DNA from: Pseudomonas sp. MH9.2
GTDB lineage: Bacteria; Pseudomonadota; Gammaproteobacteria; Pseudomonadales; Pseudomonadaceae
Assembly: GCF_034353875.1 (NCBI RefSeq)
Contig: NZ_CP133784.1
Location: 4,554,501 to 4,618,500 of the forward strand
DNA: 64,000 bases
Reading direction: 5' to 3'
Shown here: one piece after another, positions 39,444-49,637 of the stretch
How the letters are laid out: each line of letters starts with the position of its first letter
Position numbering within the stretch: position 1 is the stretch's first letter
The notes under the pieces: model-generated
Database searches by the model: none
The model's input: the letters and a program-made list of their open reading frames with translations, nothing else
Told to the model about the DNA's origin: nothing
Position numbers and translations under genes: made by a program

Positions 39444-40550
39444 ATGAGCCTGCTGCTTGAACCCTTTACCCTGCGTCAACTGACCCTGCTCAATCGCATC
39501 GCGGTGTCGCCGATGTGTCAGTACTCCTGTGTCGATGGCCTGGCCAACGACTGGCATCTGGTTCATCTCGGTAGCCGCGCCGTCGGCGGTGCCGGGCTGG
39601 TATTCACCGAGGCCACCGCCGTCACCAAAGACGGGCGCATCACTCCCGAAGATTTGGGGTTGTGGAACGACGAACAGATCGAGCCTTTGCAACGCATCAC
39701 CCGTTTCATCACGGCTCAAGGTGCGGTTGCCGGTATCCAGCTGGCGCATGCCGGTCGGAAGGCCAGCACTTGGCGACCCTGGTTGGGCAAGCAGGGCAGC
39801 GTGCCATTAAGTGAGGGTGGCTGGACACCAGTCGGGCCTTCGCCTATCGCATTCGACCCCAAACACACGGCGCCAGTACAACTGGATGAGCACCAGATCC
39901 AGGAGGTGATTCAGGCGTTCGTCGACGCGGCGCAGCGCGCGCTGACGGCGGGTTTCAAAGTGGTCGAGATTCACGCCGCTCACGGCTATCTGTTGCATCA
40001 GTTCCTGTCGCCGTTGAGCAATCAGCGTCGCGATCAATATGGCGGCACGTTTGAAAATCGCATTCGCCTGACCCTGCAAGTCACCGAGGCGGTACGCGCC
40101 ATTTGGCCCGAAGAACTGCCATTGTTCGTACGTGTCTCTGCCACTGACTGGGTCGAAGACGGCTGGAATCCGGACGAAACCGTTGAGCTGGCGCGACGCT
40201 TGAAAAACATAGGCGTGGACTTGATCGACGTGTCGTCGGGCGGCACGTCTGCCAATGCAGAAATTCCAGTCGGCCCCGGTTACCAGACTCGGTTCGCCGA
40301 GCGGGTGCGCAAGGAGTCGGGGATTGCTACCGGCACCGTCGGCATGATCACAGAACCGGCCCAGGCCGAGCACATCCTGCGTACCGGGCAAGCTGACTTG
40401 ATCCTGCTCGCCCGCGAACTGCTGCGTGATCCGTACTGGCCCCTGCACGCTGACGATGACTTGGGCGGACGCAAAGCCACCTGGCCCGCGCAATATCAAC
40501 GCGCGACTCATCGTGATCAACCGATCTATGAGTCCGATTTGCGCGAGTGA
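39444..40550 (+). CDS. Old Yellow Enzyme family ene-reductase, XenA/YqjM type
   Basis: A 368-residue FMN oxidoreductase that reduces activated C=C bonds and some nitro compounds with NAD(P)H. The YqjM/XenA-type active site is visible: Cys25 and Tyr27 in PMCQYSC, the substrate-binding histidine pair in EIHAAHGYLLHQFLSP, and the FMN segment RVSATDWVEDGW. Close to the xenobiotic reductase A described from P. putida; the physiological substrate is uncertain. RBS GAGAGGTCCCC. A hairpin lies between it and the convergent permease gene. Confidence 0.88.
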   Translation: MSLLLEPFTLRQLTLLNRIAVSPMCQYSCVDGLANDWHLVHLGSRAVGGAGLVFTEATAVTKDGRITPEDLGLWNDEQIEPLQRITRFITAQGAVAGIQLAHAGRKASTWRPWLGKQGSVPLSEGGWTPVGPSPIAFDPKHTAPVQLDEHQIQEVIQAFVDAAQRALTAGFKVVEIHAAHGYLLHQFLSPLSNQRRDQYGGTFENRIRLTLQVTEAVRAIWPEELPLFVRVSATDWVEDGWNPDETVELARRLKNIGVDLIDVSSGGTSANAEIPVGPGYQTRFAERVRKESGIATGTVGMITEPAQAEHILRTGQADLILLARELLRDPYWPLHADDDLGGRKATWPAQYQRATHRDQPIYESDLRE

Positions 40551-40604
40551 GGTCGAGCACTCCGCCCACCGGGGGCGAACCTATTCGCGAAGACGCCCAG
40601 ACGA

Positions 40605-40629
40605 AATGCCCACGCAGAGCGTGGGCATT
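40605..40629. terminator. Hairpin between convergent oxidoreductase and APC permease genes
   Basis: AATGCCCACGC (40605-40615), loop AGA, GCGTGGGCATT (40619-40629): an 11-bp perfect stem with TTCTC following. It lies before the permease stop at 40646. Confidence 0.65.
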
Positions 40630-40645
40630 CTCAGATCAAAGGCTT

Positions 40646-42124
40646 TTACTTCCTGACTTTCCAGGCATCCCCAGCGGGCGCCGTACCGTGGTCGTACGGT
40701 TTACCCAGCCACATGTAGATCAAGCCCAGGCCAATGACAATGGCGGTGGTCAGGACCATGGCGTAGTTGATGTACCAGGCGGCATCCGGGGTACGAGGCC
40801 AGGCCATGTTGATGATGGCCAACACCCCGTAGATCAACGCGCCAAGGTTAATGGGCAGGCCCCATTTACCGAGGCTGAATTGACCGCTTGGCTTCCAGCC
40901 GCGTGCGCGGGCGAAGAGGGCGGCCATGACAATCATCTGGAACGCCAGGTAGATACCGATGGCGGCGAAGCTGACGATGGTGGCGACCGCATCCTGCAAC
41001 ACAAAGCCCAGGCAGATGATCAAAGCGGGCAGTACGCCAGCAACGAACAACGCTGCAACTGGCACCTGAGTGTTGGGTGACAGGCGTTTCAGCACAGTGC
41101 TGCCGATGATCATTTCATCCCGTGCGTAGGCATAAAGCAGGCGGCTGGCGGCGGCTTGCAAGCTGATGACGCAGGAGACGAAGGACACCATCACCACGGC
41201 CATCACCACTTTCGAGCCATTGACGCCAAAGGCGTTGCTGAGGATGGTGGTCACCGGATCCTTGTCGGTGCCGTTGATCACTGCGGCCATGTCCGGTACG
41301 GAGAGGATCAGCGCCAGGCAGGCGAACATCGCTGCTGCGCCACCGATATAGATGGTCATGCGCATGGCGCGCGGGATCATCTTGCTCGGGTTAGGCGTTT
41401 CTTCGGCAACATCACCGCAGGCCTCGAAGCCGTAGTACAGGAACATCCCCGCCAGCGACGCGGTCAGGAACGCCGGCATGTAAGAGCCATCAATGCGGAT
41501 ATCGAAGGTATTGAACAGCACACTCAACGGTTGGTGACGCTCGAAGATCAGCAGATACAGACCGACGATTACCGCACCGATCAGTTCGCAGAGAAAACCA
41601 AACATGGCGATGCGCGCGAGCACTTTGGTGCCGCTGAGATTGACCAGCGTGGCAAACAGGGTCAGCACCAGCGCGATGACAATGTTGGTGTTGGCGCTAG
41701 GCTCGAAACCGAGCATGGCGGCCAGATACGGTCCGGCACCCACAGCAACGGCGGCGATGGTCACGCACAGGGCGATTGCATAGATCCAGCCAACCATCCA
41801 TGCCCAGCGCTTGCCCACCAAGCGACGAGCCCATGGGTACACACCGCCGGAAATCGGGAACTGCGAAACCACTTCACCGAAAATCAGGCACACCAACAAC
41901 TGACCCATGCCCACTAACAGGTAAGCCCAGAACATCGGTGGACCGCCTGCTGCCAGGCACAGGCCAAACAAGGTGTAGACGCCCACCACGGGCGACAGGT
42001 AAGTGAAGCCGAGGGCGAAGTTCTCCCACAGGCTCATGGTGCGGTTGAAGTTGGAGGTGTACCCCAACTTGAGGAGTTGTTCTGCATCGCTGTCCAGCGC
42101 GGCGGCTAGCGGGGTTGCGCTCAT
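40646..42124 (-). CDS. APC superfamily amino acid/amine permease
   Basis: A 492-residue inner-membrane transporter with about 12 hydrophobic segments. The N-terminal region FNRTMSLWENFALGFTYLSPVVGVY and FPISGGVYPWARRLVGKRW are typical of the amino acid/choline (AmAT/BAT1-like) branch of APC permeases. The adjacent polyamine/GABA-type genes suggest GABA, putrescine or a related amine as substrate. The ATG at 42124 has a CTGGAGAAACAT ribosome site; the in-frame extension to 42178 runs over the palindrome region. It probably has its own promoter, with a candidate operator just upstream. Confidence 0.85.
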   Translation of the reverse strand: MSATPLAAALDSDAEQLLKLGYTSNFNRTMSLWENFALGFTYLSPVVGVYTLFGLCLAAGGPPMFWAYLLVGMGQLLVCLIFGEVVSQFPISGGVYPWARRLVGKRWAWMVGWIYAIALCVTIAAVAVGAGPYLAAMLGFEPSANTNIVIALVLTLFATLVNLSGTKVLARIAMFGFLCELIGAVIVGLYLLIFERHQPLSVLFNTFDIRIDGSYMPAFLTASLAGMFLYYGFEACGDVAEETPNPSKMIPRAMRMTIYIGGAAAMFACLALILSVPDMAAVINGTDKDPVTTILSNAFGVNGSKVVMAVVMVSFVSCVISLQAAASRLLYAYARDEMIIGSTVLKRLSPNTQVPVAALFVAGVLPALIICLGFVLQDAVATIVSFAAIGIYLAFQMIVMAALFARARGWKPSGQFSLGKWGLPINLGALIYGVLAIINMAWPRTPDAAWYINYAMVLTTAIVIGLGLIYMWLGKPYDHGTAPAGDAWKVRK

Positions 42125-42168
42125 ATGTTTCTCCAGAAAATCGGCAGATTTGGTGTGTCCGAAACTGT

Positions 42169-42191
42169 GGTTGTGCACTCACTGCACAACC
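42169..42191 (-). promoter_or_regulatory. Candidate operator palindrome upstream of the APC permease
   Basis: GGTTGTGCA (42169-42177), spacer CTCAC, TGCACAACC (42183-42191): perfect 9-base arms, centred 56 bases before the permease ATG in the 147-base gap to ydcW. No T-tract follows on the minus strand, which argues against a terminator. It reads like the binding site of a dimeric repressor or activator. Confidence 0.5.
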
Positions 42192-42271
42192 CGATTCGGT
42201 CGTTATTGTTTTGATCTGGATTGCGGGTGAAACGGAAATCGTCGAAGGCTGCGATAGCGCGTGAAACGCCC

Positions 42272-43696
42272 TCAGTGTTTGAACATCACATGGCGCACGG
42301 TGGTGTAATCCTCCAGTCCGTACATGGACATGTCTTTGCCATACCCGGAGAGCTTCTGCCCGCCATGGGGCATTTCGCTGACCAGCATGAAGTGGGTGTT
42401 GACCCAGGTGCAGCCATACTGCAAGCGCGCCGCCATCCTGTGGGCGCGTCCGACGTCTTGGGTCCAGACCGATGAGGCTAAACCGTAGTCCGAGTCGTTG
42501 GCCCAACCCAATACTTGCGCCTCATCGTCGAACTGGGTGACCGAGACCACCGGGCCGAACACTTCGCGGCGGACGATTTCATCATCCTGTTTCGCACCGG
42601 CAATCACGGTGGGTTCGAAGAAGAAGCCGTTGCCCTCAACCACTTTGCCGCCAGTGATCAGGCGCATGTGCGATTTAGCGAGTGCGCGTTCGACGAAGCA
42701 CACCACGCGGTCGCGATGCTGTGCAGTGATCAGTGGACCGAGCTCGGTTTCCGGGTCGTCTTGCAAACCGTACTTGATGGTGCTGACAGCTTCGCCCAGC
42801 CGGGTAACGAATTTTTCGTAGATGCCTTTTTGTGCGTAGATCCGGCACGCGGCGGTGCAATCCTGGCCGGCGTTGTAGAAACCGAACGTGCGAATGCCCT
42901 CGACCGCAGCGTCGATATCAGCATCATCGAAAATGATTACCGGTGCCTTGCCGCCCAGCTCCATGTGCATGCGTTTGACGCTGTCGGCGGTGCTGGAAAT
43001 GATGTGCGAGCCCGTGGCGATAGAGCCGGTCAACGACACCATGCGCACTTTTGGATGGGTCACCAGCGGATTGCCGACGGTTTGCCCTCGACCGAACACC
43101 AGATTGAGTACACCGGCCGGGAAGATATCGGCCGCCAGCTCCACCAGACGCAACGCGGTCAGTGGTGTTTGCTCGGACGGTTTGAGTACCACGGTATTGC
43201 CAGCGGCCAGCGCCGGGGCGATTTTCCAGGCGACCATCATCAGCGGGTAGTTCCAGGGCGCAATCGACGCCACGACACCGATAGGATCACGACGGATCAT
43301 AGAGGTGTGGCCCGGCAGGTATTCACCGGCCGCTGAACCACTCATGCAGCGACTGGCGCCCGCGAAGAAGCGAAATACGTCGGCAATCGCCGGGATTTCA
43401 TCGTTCAGTGCGGCGCTGTAAGGCTTGCCGCAGTTGTCCGACTCCAGTTTGGCCAGCTCTTCGCCATGGGCTTCAATGGCGTCGGCCAGTTTGAGCAACA
43501 GCAGCGAGCGATCTTTGGGCGAGGTCTGTGACCAGCTTTCAAAGGCCGCATCGGCAGCCCGCACGGCGGCGTCGACCTGGGCTTCACTGGCTTCGTTGAT
43601 TTCGACCAACACCCGACCCAAGGCTGGGTTGAAGACAGACTGGCTGGGACCTTCGCCAGCGACGAGATGGCCATTGATCAACAGTTTTGTTTGCAT
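42272..43696 (-). CDS. Gamma-aminobutyraldehyde dehydrogenase, YdcW/PatD type
   Basis: Oxidises 4-aminobutanal to GABA with NAD+ in putrescine catabolism, if the ydcW-like context holds. The 474 residues equal E. coli YdcW. Dehydrogenase features: [31 protein letters not shown] with catalytic Asn, general base Glu in [16 protein letters not shown], catalytic Cys in [11 protein letters not shown], and [10 protein letters not shown]. It is last in the ydcSTUVW-like run, separated from ydcV by a REP element. ATG at 43696 chosen; a 7-residue upstream extension is possible. Confidence 0.88.
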   Translation of the reverse strand: MQTKLLINGHLVAGEGPSQSVFNPALGRVLVEINEASEAQVDAAVRAADAAFESWSQTSPKDRSLLLLKLADAIEAHGEELAKLESDNCGKPYSAALNDEIPAIADVFRFFAGASRCMSGSAAGEYLPGHTSMIRRDPIGVVASIAPWNYPLMMVAWKIAPALAAGNTVVLKPSEQTPLTALRLVELAADIFPAGVLNLVFGRGQTVGNPLVTHPKVRMVSLTGSIATGSHIISSTADSVKRMHMELGGKAPVIIFDDADIDAAVEGIRTFGFYNAGQDCTAACRIYAQKGIYEKFVTRLGEAVSTIKYGLQDDPETELGPLITAQHRDRVVCFVERALAKSHMRLITGGKVVEGNGFFFEPTVIAGAKQDDEIVRREVFGPVVSVTQFDDEAQVLGWANDSDYGLASSVWTQDVGRAHRMAARLQYGCTWVNTHFMLVSEMPHGGQKLSGYGKDMSMYGLEDYTTVRHVMFKH

Positions 43697-43740
43697 GGTT
43701 GATTCCTCTTCAGGCAATTATTGTCGTCGAGCAAAAAAAC

Positions 43741-43800
43741 GGTAGAAGCCGCCGAAGGCCGTTCCGGCCTTATCGCAGCCTTCGGCAGCTCCTACAGGGG
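43741..43800. repeat. REP-like element between ydcV and ydcW
   Basis: On the minus strand it begins with the Pseudomonas REP core TGTAGGAGCTGCCGAAGG and folds as GCCGAAGG (43751-43758) with CCTTCGGC (43779-43786). An inner AAGGCC/GGCCTT stem lies within the same arm. It sits inside the operon, 15 bases after the ydcV stop. Confidence 0.75.
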
Positions 43801-43814
43801 ATTGTTGGTGTTCT

Positions 43815-44642
43815 TTATTTACCGCCACTGCCCGCCACGCTCTCGCCGCCGCGTGTCAGGTAATAGGCGCCGAGGATCGGCAGCATGGTCACCAGCATCA
43901 CCAGCATGGCGACCACGTTGGTCACCGGTACGTCGCGTGGGCGACTGAGTTGGTTGAGCAGCCAGATCGGCAACGTGCGTTCATGGCCGGCGGTAAAGGT
44001 GGTCACGATGATTTCGTCGAACGACAGGGCGAACGCCAGCATCCCTCCGGCCAGCAATGCCGAACCGAGGTTGGGCATGATGATGTAGCGGAAGGTCTGC
44101 CAGCCGTCTGCACCCAGGTCCATCGACGCTTCGATCAGGCTGTGGGACGTGCGGCGCAAGCGGGCGATGACGTTGTTGTAGACAATCACCACGCAGAAGG
44201 TTGCGTGGCCGACGATGATGGTGAACATCCCCGGTTCGATTCCCAGGGTCTTGAAGGCCGAGAGCAGGGCGATACCGGTGATGATCCCCGGCAGGGCGAT
44301 GGGCAGAATCAGCATCAGCGAAATGCCGTCCTTGCCGAAAAAATCCCGTCGGTACAGCGCAGCGGATGCCAGCGTGCCGAGGACCATGGCGATCAACGTG
44401 GCGATGCAGGCGATCTCCAGCGAGAGCTTGATGGACTCCAGCACATCGGGGCGCGAGAACGCCACGCTGAACCACTTCAGGGTGAAACCCTGGGGTGGGA
44501 AGCTGAAGGCGGCATCTTCGGTGTTGAAGGCGTACATGAAGATGATGAAAATCGGGAAGTGCAGGAACACCAGCCCACCCCATGCGGCCAGCTTCAGGCC
44601 AAGGGAGGCTTTTTCCCCCTGCAACGAAGGTTTAGAGCGCAT
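43815..44642 (-). CDS. Polyamine-type ABC transporter permease, YdcV-like
   Basis: A 275-residue inner-membrane permease with six predicted helices (first [17 protein letters not shown]). The ABC permease EAA loop is seen as [20 protein letters not shown]. It belongs to the PotC/YdcV class of spermidine/putrescine importers. The ATG at 44642 overlaps the upstream ydcU-like gene by 11 bases, implying translational coupling; an in-frame TTG at 44666 is less likely. Confidence 0.9.
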   Translation of the reverse strand: MRSKPSLQGEKASLGLKLAAWGGLVFLHFPIFIIFMYAFNTEDAAFSFPPQGFTLKWFSVAFSRPDVLESIKLSLEIACIATLIAMVLGTLASAALYRRDFFGKDGISLMLILPIALPGIITGIALLSAFKTLGIEPGMFTIIVGHATFCVVIVYNNVIARLRRTSHSLIEASMDLGADGWQTFRYIIMPNLGSALLAGGMLAFALSFDEIIVTTFTAGHERTLPIWLLNQLSRPRDVPVTNVVAMLVMLVTMLPILGAYYLTRGGESVAGSGGK

Positions 44643-45582
44643 CGAAGGCCCCCAGTCGTTTGACAATGGACAGATAAACAGCGATCAGCACGATGGGCAC
44701 CAGAGTGAAGGCTGCGGCCATGGGCATGTTGCCGATAGCGCCTTGTTGGGCGTAGACCATGCTGCCGATGAAGTAGCCGGGTGGACCGATCAGCTGCGGC
44801 ACGATGAAGTCGCCCAAGGTCAGGGAAAAGGTGAAAATTGAACCGGCAGCGATTCCTGGCACCGACAGCGGCAACGTCACGTTCATGAAGGTCTGGCGTG
44901 GCGTGGCGCCAAGGTCGGCGGAGGCTTGCAACAACGACGGGGGCAAGCGCTCCAGTGACGCCTGGATTGGCAGGATCATGAACGGCAGCCAGATGTAGAC
45001 GAAGACCATGAAGCGCCCCAGGTGCGAGGTCGACAAGGTGCTACCGCCCACGCCGGGAATACCCAGGATGAACTGCAACACCGGTTCCAGCCCCATGTGC
45101 TGAACGAACCACTGCGCCACGCCGCCTTTGGCCAACAGCAGGGTCCAGGCATAGGCCTTGACGATGTAGCTGGCCCACATTGGCATCATCACGGCGATGT
45201 AGAAAAATGCCTTGGTCTTGCCCGTGGTGTAGCGCGCCATGTAATAGGCGATAGGGAACGCGACGATGCCGCTGGCAATAGACACCGCCACCGCCATGCC
45301 CAAGGTGCGCTTGATGATGTCGAAATTCGCCGGACTGAACAGGGCCGCGAAGTTGGCCAGGGTCAGTTCAGGAGTAACTGCCATGGTGAAGTCGTCGAAG
45401 GTATAGAAGCCCTGCCACAACAGGGTCAGCAGCGAACCGAGATAGACCGCGCCGAACCAGAGCAGTGGAGGGATCAGTAGCAGCGCAAGGTAGAGATTGG
45501 GGCGGCGATAGAGCAGGTTGGAGAAGCGCCGCAAGGGCGATTGTCCGGGCTGCGTCGCCGGGTGGGAGATGGCCTGGCTCAT
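44632..45582 (-). CDS. Polyamine-type ABC transporter permease, YdcU-like
   Basis: A 316-residue PotB/YdcU-class permease. The first helix is [26 protein letters not shown], and the EAA loop appears as [25 protein letters not shown]. It pairs with the YdcV-like permease to form the channel. The ATG at 45582 is two bases after the ATPase stop and well spaced from GAGGG; a GTG two codons earlier overlaps that stop. Confidence 0.9.
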   Translation of the reverse strand: MSQAISHPATQPGQSPLRRFSNLLYRRPNLYLALLLIPPLLWFGAVYLGSLLTLLWQGFYTFDDFTMAVTPELTLANFAALFSPANFDIIKRTLGMAVAVSIASGIVAFPIAYYMARYTTGKTKAFFYIAVMMPMWASYIVKAYAWTLLLAKGGVAQWFVQHMGLEPVLQFILGIPGVGGSTLSTSHLGRFMVFVYIWLPFMILPIQASLERLPPSLLQASADLGATPRQTFMNVTLPLSVPGIAAGSIFTFSLTLGDFIVPQLIGPPGYFIGSMVYAQQGAIGNMPMAAAFTLVPIVLIAVYLSIVKRLGAFDAL

Positions 45583-45584
45583 GG

Positions 45585-46625
45585 TCACAGACCCTCGCCC
45601 GCGGCCGGTTCGTGCAGCGTGATCATCGCCTCACGGGCCCAGCGTGCGGTGATTCGCTGACCGGTCTGGTAGTGCGTGCTGGTGTCCAGCCACTGGTTGT
45701 TGGCCTGGCTAATATTCAGGGTCTGGCCGTTGTCGAGGGTGAGTTCGTAGCGGGTGGCGCTGCCTTGATATTGAATATCGTGCAGCAGGCCGCTGACCTG
45801 GATCTCGTGACTGCCAACCTGGCCTTCGGCAAAGCGGATGTGTTCCGGGCGAATCGAAAACGGTTGAGCGATGCCGCTCAATTGCAGGGCCAGCTCGCCG
45901 TGCAATACGTTGGAGGTGCCAACGAACTCGGCGACAAAGGTGGTGGCCGGCTTCATGTACAGATTACGTGGGGTATCGACCTGCTCGATGCGCCCTTTGT
46001 TGAACACCGCCACGCGGTCGGACATGGACAGGGCTTCGGTCTGATCGTGAGTGACGAAAATAAAGGTGATGCCGAGTTGGCGCTGGAGCTTCTTCAGCTC
46101 GCCTTGCATCTGTTCGCGCAGCTTCAAATCGAGGGCGCCCAGCGGCTCATCGAGCAGCAGCACGCGGGGCCGATTGACCAAGGCGCGTGCCAGTGCAACA
46201 CGTTGACGCTGGCCGCCGGAGAGTTGCACCGGTTTGCGGTCGCCGTAGCCATTGAGCGCGACCATGGCCAAGGCTTCCTCGGCACGCTTGAGACGTTCGG
46301 CTTTACCGACGCCCTTGACCTTCAAGCCATAGGCAACGTTGTCCCGCACGTTCATGTGCGGGAACAACGCATAGTCCTGGAACACGGTGTTCACATCACG
46401 CTGATAGGGCGGCAGGCCTGCCGCCTCTTCGCCATGAATGCGGATTGAGCCTGCGCTCGGCTGCTCGAAACCGGCAATCAAGCGCAGACAGGTAGTTTTG
46501 CCCGAGCCCGACGGGCCCAGCATGGAAAAGAACTCACCGTCCTGAATATCAATGGAAACCCGGTCAACGGCTTTCACTTCGCCGAACTGACGGGAAACGT
46601 GGGTGAACTGGACTGCAAGCGTCAT
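45585..46625 (-). CDS. Polyamine-type ABC transporter ATPase, YdcT/PotA-like
   Basis: A 346-residue cytoplasmic ATPase. Walker A is GPSGSGKTT, the ABC signature LSGGQRQRVALARAL, Walker B LLLDEPLGALD, and the H-loop VTHDQTEA. A C-terminal TOBE domain (about 270-340) is typical of PotA. It energises the YdcUV-like permease. ATG at 46625 has a GGAG site; a longer frame to 46688 runs into the REP region. Confidence 0.92.
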   Translation of the reverse strand: MTLAVQFTHVSRQFGEVKAVDRVSIDIQDGEFFSMLGPSGSGKTTCLRLIAGFEQPSAGSIRIHGEEAAGLPPYQRDVNTVFQDYALFPHMNVRDNVAYGLKVKGVGKAERLKRAEEALAMVALNGYGDRKPVQLSGGQRQRVALARALVNRPRVLLLDEPLGALDLKLREQMQGELKKLQRQLGITFIFVTHDQTEALSMSDRVAVFNKGRIEQVDTPRNLYMKPATTFVAEFVGTSNVLHGELALQLSGIAQPFSIRPEHIRFAEGQVGSHEIQVSGLLHDIQYQGSATRYELTLDNGQTLNISQANNQWLDTSTHYQTGQRITARWAREAMITLHEPAAGEGL

Positions 46626-46659
46626 GGTGTGTAGCTCCGAAAATGCGGGTGAATCATTT

Positions 46660-46759
46660 GCGACTGCTTTGCAGTCGCTCGCGGGCAAGCCCGCTCCTAC
46701 AGGGACAGCGCAGATTTTGTAGGAGCATGGTTTGCCTGCGGTAAGGTCCGCAGGACCTT
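46660..46759. repeat. Pair of inverted REP sequences between ydcS and ydcT, plus a hairpin
   Basis: GCGACTGC/GCAGTCGC hairpin (46660-46678), then a REP ending GGGCAAGCCCGCTCCTACA (about 46679-46701), then an inverted partner beginning TGTAGGAGC at 46718 and ending with AAGGTCC/GGACCTT (46743-46759). Two REP units in opposite orientation make a REPIN-like unit. It fills most of the 143-base gap between the binding-protein and ATPase genes. Confidence 0.8.
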
Positions 46760-46768
46760 CAGACGGAC

Positions 46769-47920
46769 TCAGCGACCGCCCATGATCGCGATGTAATCCT
46801 GGGTCCAGCGGCTGTACGGCACGAACTTGCCGCCTTCAGCTTGCGGGGTTTTCCAGAAAGCGATCTTGTCGAACTGGTCGAAACCATTGGTCGCGCACCC
46901 TTCGGCACCCAGCAGTTCGCTGGCCTTGCACGCTGCGGGTACTGCTGGCAATGAACCGAACCAGGCGGCAACGTCGCCCTGGACTTTAGGTTGCAGCGAC
47001 CAGTCCATCCACTTGTAGGCACAGTTCGGGTGCTTAGCGTCGGCGTGGAGCATGGTGGTGTCAGCCCAGCCGGTAGCGCCTTCTTTTGGAATGGTCGAGG
47101 CCACAGGCTGTTTGTCAGCCTTGAGGCCGTTGACCATGTAGCCCCATGAGCTGGAGGCCGCGACGCCTTCGTTCTTGACGTCACTCATCTGGACGGTGGC
47201 GTCGTGCCAATAACGGTGGATCAACGGCTGTTGTTTGCGCAGTAGGTCGAGGACCGCCTTGTACTGGGTTTCGTTGAGTTCATACGGGTTTTTAATCCCC
47301 AGTTCAGGCTGGGTCGACTTCAGGTACAGCGCGGCATCTGCGATATAGATCGGGCCGTCATAAGCCTGCACACGGCCTTTGTTGGGTTTGCCGTCTGGCA
47401 GGTTTTGCGCTTCGAATACCACGCTCCAGCTGACGGGCGCGACCTTGAACACAGTGGTGTTGTACATCAGCACGTTCGGGCCCCACTGATAAGGCGTGCC
47501 GTAGGTTTGTTTGTTGACCACGTACCAAGGACCGTTCGCCAGGCGCGGGTCGATGTTCTTCCAGTTCGGAATCAGCGCGGTGTTGATGGGCTGGACCCGC
47601 TTGCCGACGATCAGTCGCAGCGACGCATCGCCTGATGCCGTCACCAGGTCATAACCGCCCTTGGCCATCAAGCTGACCATCTCATCGGAGGTGGCGGCAG
47701 TTTTGACGCTGACCTTGCAGCCGGTCTCTTGCTCGAAGCCGGTTACCCAATCGTATGCCTTGTCGCTTTCACCCCGTTCGATGTAGCCCGGCCACGCGAC
47801 AATATCGAGCTGGCCCTCGCCGTCGCCTACGGTTTTGAGCATCTCTGCCGCGGAGACACCGCAGCTGGTGAACATACCGGTGACTACAGCGCTGAGTACT
47901 GCGGTCTTGAGCACTGACAT
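46769..47920 (-). CDS. Periplasmic polyamine-type binding protein, YdcS-like
   Basis: A 383-residue exported binding protein, signal peptide about MSVLKTAVLSAVVTGMFTSCG to SAAE. The mature part begins VGDGEGQLDIVAWPGYIERGE and continues with NVLMYNTTVF and KWMDWSLQP, matching YdcS/PotD-type binding proteins. In E. coli, YdcS has also been linked to polyhydroxybutyrate synthesis. It is first in the importer operon, with an AGAGGGAATCCC ribosome site. Confidence 0.9.
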   Translation of the reverse strand: MSVLKTAVLSAVVTGMFTSCGVSAAEMLKTVGDGEGQLDIVAWPGYIERGESDKAYDWVTGFEQETGCKVSVKTAATSDEMVSLMAKGGYDLVTASGDASLRLIVGKRVQPINTALIPNWKNIDPRLANGPWYVVNKQTYGTPYQWGPNVLMYNTTVFKVAPVSWSVVFEAQNLPDGKPNKGRVQAYDGPIYIADAALYLKSTQPELGIKNPYELNETQYKAVLDLLRKQQPLIHRYWHDATVQMSDVKNEGVAASSSWGYMVNGLKADKQPVASTIPKEGATGWADTTMLHADAKHPNCAYKWMDWSLQPKVQGDVAAWFGSLPAVPAACKASELLGAEGCATNGFDQFDKIAFWKTPQAEGGKFVPYSRWTQDYIAIMGGR

Positions 47921-48038
47921 GGGATTCCCTCTTCTTTAATTATGGTCGGGGCAGTTTTGAACGGGTACGACATGCCCTTTTCGGGCTGATTATTAGAGTG
48001 CTGTAAAGCGTAGTGCAGTCATTCGTCTTGAGCGTTGT

Positions 48039-49541
48039 TCAGCTCAAGTCTTGCCCGTGACGCGCCATGATGTGGCGCACCACGCTGTAATCCTGCAACG
48101 AGTCGCTGGATAAATCCTTGCCATAACCCGAGCGCTTGAGGCCGCCGTGGGGCATTTCGCTGACCAGCATGAAATGGCTATTGATCCAGGTGCATCCGTA
48201 CTGCAAGCGCGCGGCGACTTGCATGGCCTTGTCCAGATTCTGGGTCCAGATCGACGACGCCAGGCCGTATTCCGAGTCGTTGGCCCAGTCCACCGCTTGC
48301 TCAAGCTGATCGAAGCGGGTCACGGTGACGACCGGACCGAACACCTCGCGCTGGACGATCTCGTCGGTTTGTTTGCAGCCGGCGAGCAGGGTCGGCTGAT
48401 AGTAGAAGCCTGCCCCGGAATGCACCGCTGCGCCCGTAATGCGCTCGATGTGTGGCTGGCCCAATGCACGCTCGACGAAGCTGGCGACCCGATCACGCTG
48501 GCGGGTGCTGATCAGCGGACCGATTTCATTGTCGGCGTCACGTTTGCCGGCAAAGCGCAGGCTGCTGACCGCCGCGCCGAGTTCGGCCACCAAGCGATCA
48601 TGAATGCCTGTCTGTGCGTAGATTCGGCACGCGGCCGTGCAATCCTGCCCCGCGTTGTAGTAGCCGTAGGTGCGCACGCCCTCAACCACCGCCTGAATGT
48701 CAGCGTCGTTGCAGACGATGACCGGGGCTTTGCCGCCCAGTTCCAGGTGCGTGCGTTTGAGGGTTTTGGCGGCTGCCTGAAGGATTTTTTGTCCGGTAAC
48801 GATGTCACCGGTCAGCGATACCATGCGTACTTTCGGGTGGCTGACTAAATGGCTACCGACACCTTCACCGCCGCCGCAGATGATATTGATGACCCCGCGC
48901 GGCAACAGCTCAGCCAGCGCCGGGGCCAGCGCCAGGATCGACAGTGGTGTGTGTTCGGACGGTTTGAACACCAACGTGTTGCCCGCCGCCAGTGCCGGGG
49001 CGATTTTCCAGGCGGCCATCATGATCGGGTAATTCCACGGCGCGATGGACGCCACCACGCCAATCGGGTCACGCCGAACCATGCTGGTGTAGCCTGGCAG
49101 GTATTCGCCGGAGAGTTGTCCTGTCTGGCAGCGCACGGCGCCAGCGAAAAAACGGAACACGTCGACCGTCGCGCTTAAGTCATCCTGGCGCGCCAGGTGC
49201 AGGGGCTTGCCGCAGTTCAGCGATTCCAGGCGGGCGAGCTGATCGGCTTGTTTTTCAATGACGTTGGCAATGGACAGCAGGATGTTCGAGCGTTGTTGCG
49301 GTGTGGTTCGAGACCAGCTGGCAAAGGCGCGGTGGGCGGCGAGGATTGCGGATTCGACTTGTTCAATGCTGGCTTCGGCAATATGAGTCAGTACTTCGCC
49401 GGTGGCTGGATTGAGGATCGGTTCGACGAAACCTTGGCCTGCGACCAGTTCACCGTCGATTAACAGTGCCGTGAACAATGGGGGCGGGTGCGCGCCGGGC
49501 ATGTTGGGTGCTCTCTTTTTTTTTGTGGCCGTGGGGTCCAT
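48039..49541 (-). CDS. Second aminobutyraldehyde-type dehydrogenase
   Basis: A 500-residue NAD(P)+ aldehyde dehydrogenase clearly paralogous to the YdcW-like gene (shared [54 protein letters not shown] with catalytic Cys, and the tail [18 protein letters not shown]). It has a longer basic N-terminus (TATKKKRAP). The likely substrate is an omega-aminoaldehyde such as 4-aminobutanal or 3-aminopropanal. The ATG at 49541 follows AAGGAG; the extension to 49610 is not supported. A CTTGAGC/GCTCAAG hairpin (48027-48048) overlaps its stop codon. Confidence 0.85.
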   Translation of the reverse strand: MDPTATKKKRAPNMPGAHPPPLFTALLIDGELVAGQGFVEPILNPATGEVLTHIAEASIEQVESAILAAHRAFASWSRTTPQQRSNILLSIANVIEKQADQLARLESLNCGKPLHLARQDDLSATVDVFRFFAGAVRCQTGQLSGEYLPGYTSMVRRDPIGVVASIAPWNYPIMMAAWKIAPALAAGNTLVFKPSEHTPLSILALAPALAELLPRGVINIICGGGEGVGSHLVSHPKVRMVSLTGDIVTGQKILQAAAKTLKRTHLELGGKAPVIVCNDADIQAVVEGVRTYGYYNAGQDCTAACRIYAQTGIHDRLVAELGAAVSSLRFAGKRDADNEIGPLISTRQRDRVASFVERALGQPHIERITGAAVHSGAGFYYQPTLLAGCKQTDEIVQREVFGPVVTVTRFDQLEQAVDWANDSEYGLASSIWTQNLDKAMQVAARLQYGCTWINSHFMLVSEMPHGGLKRSGYGKDLSSDSLQDYSVVRHIMARHGQDLS

Positions 49542-49637
49542 GGGCTTGCTCCTTGGCGCGCCCGGCCATCTATAGCCACAGAGACTAGTGCGCGGGCGAG
49601 AGGTCGACAAATGCTAAATACTGAAAGCTGCGTTCGA

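Noticed and set aside
47972..47988. GCCCttttcGGGC hairpin upstream of ydcS as a terminator or operator
   Set aside because: Only a 4-bp GC stem with no following T-tract on the relevant strand; likely chance.
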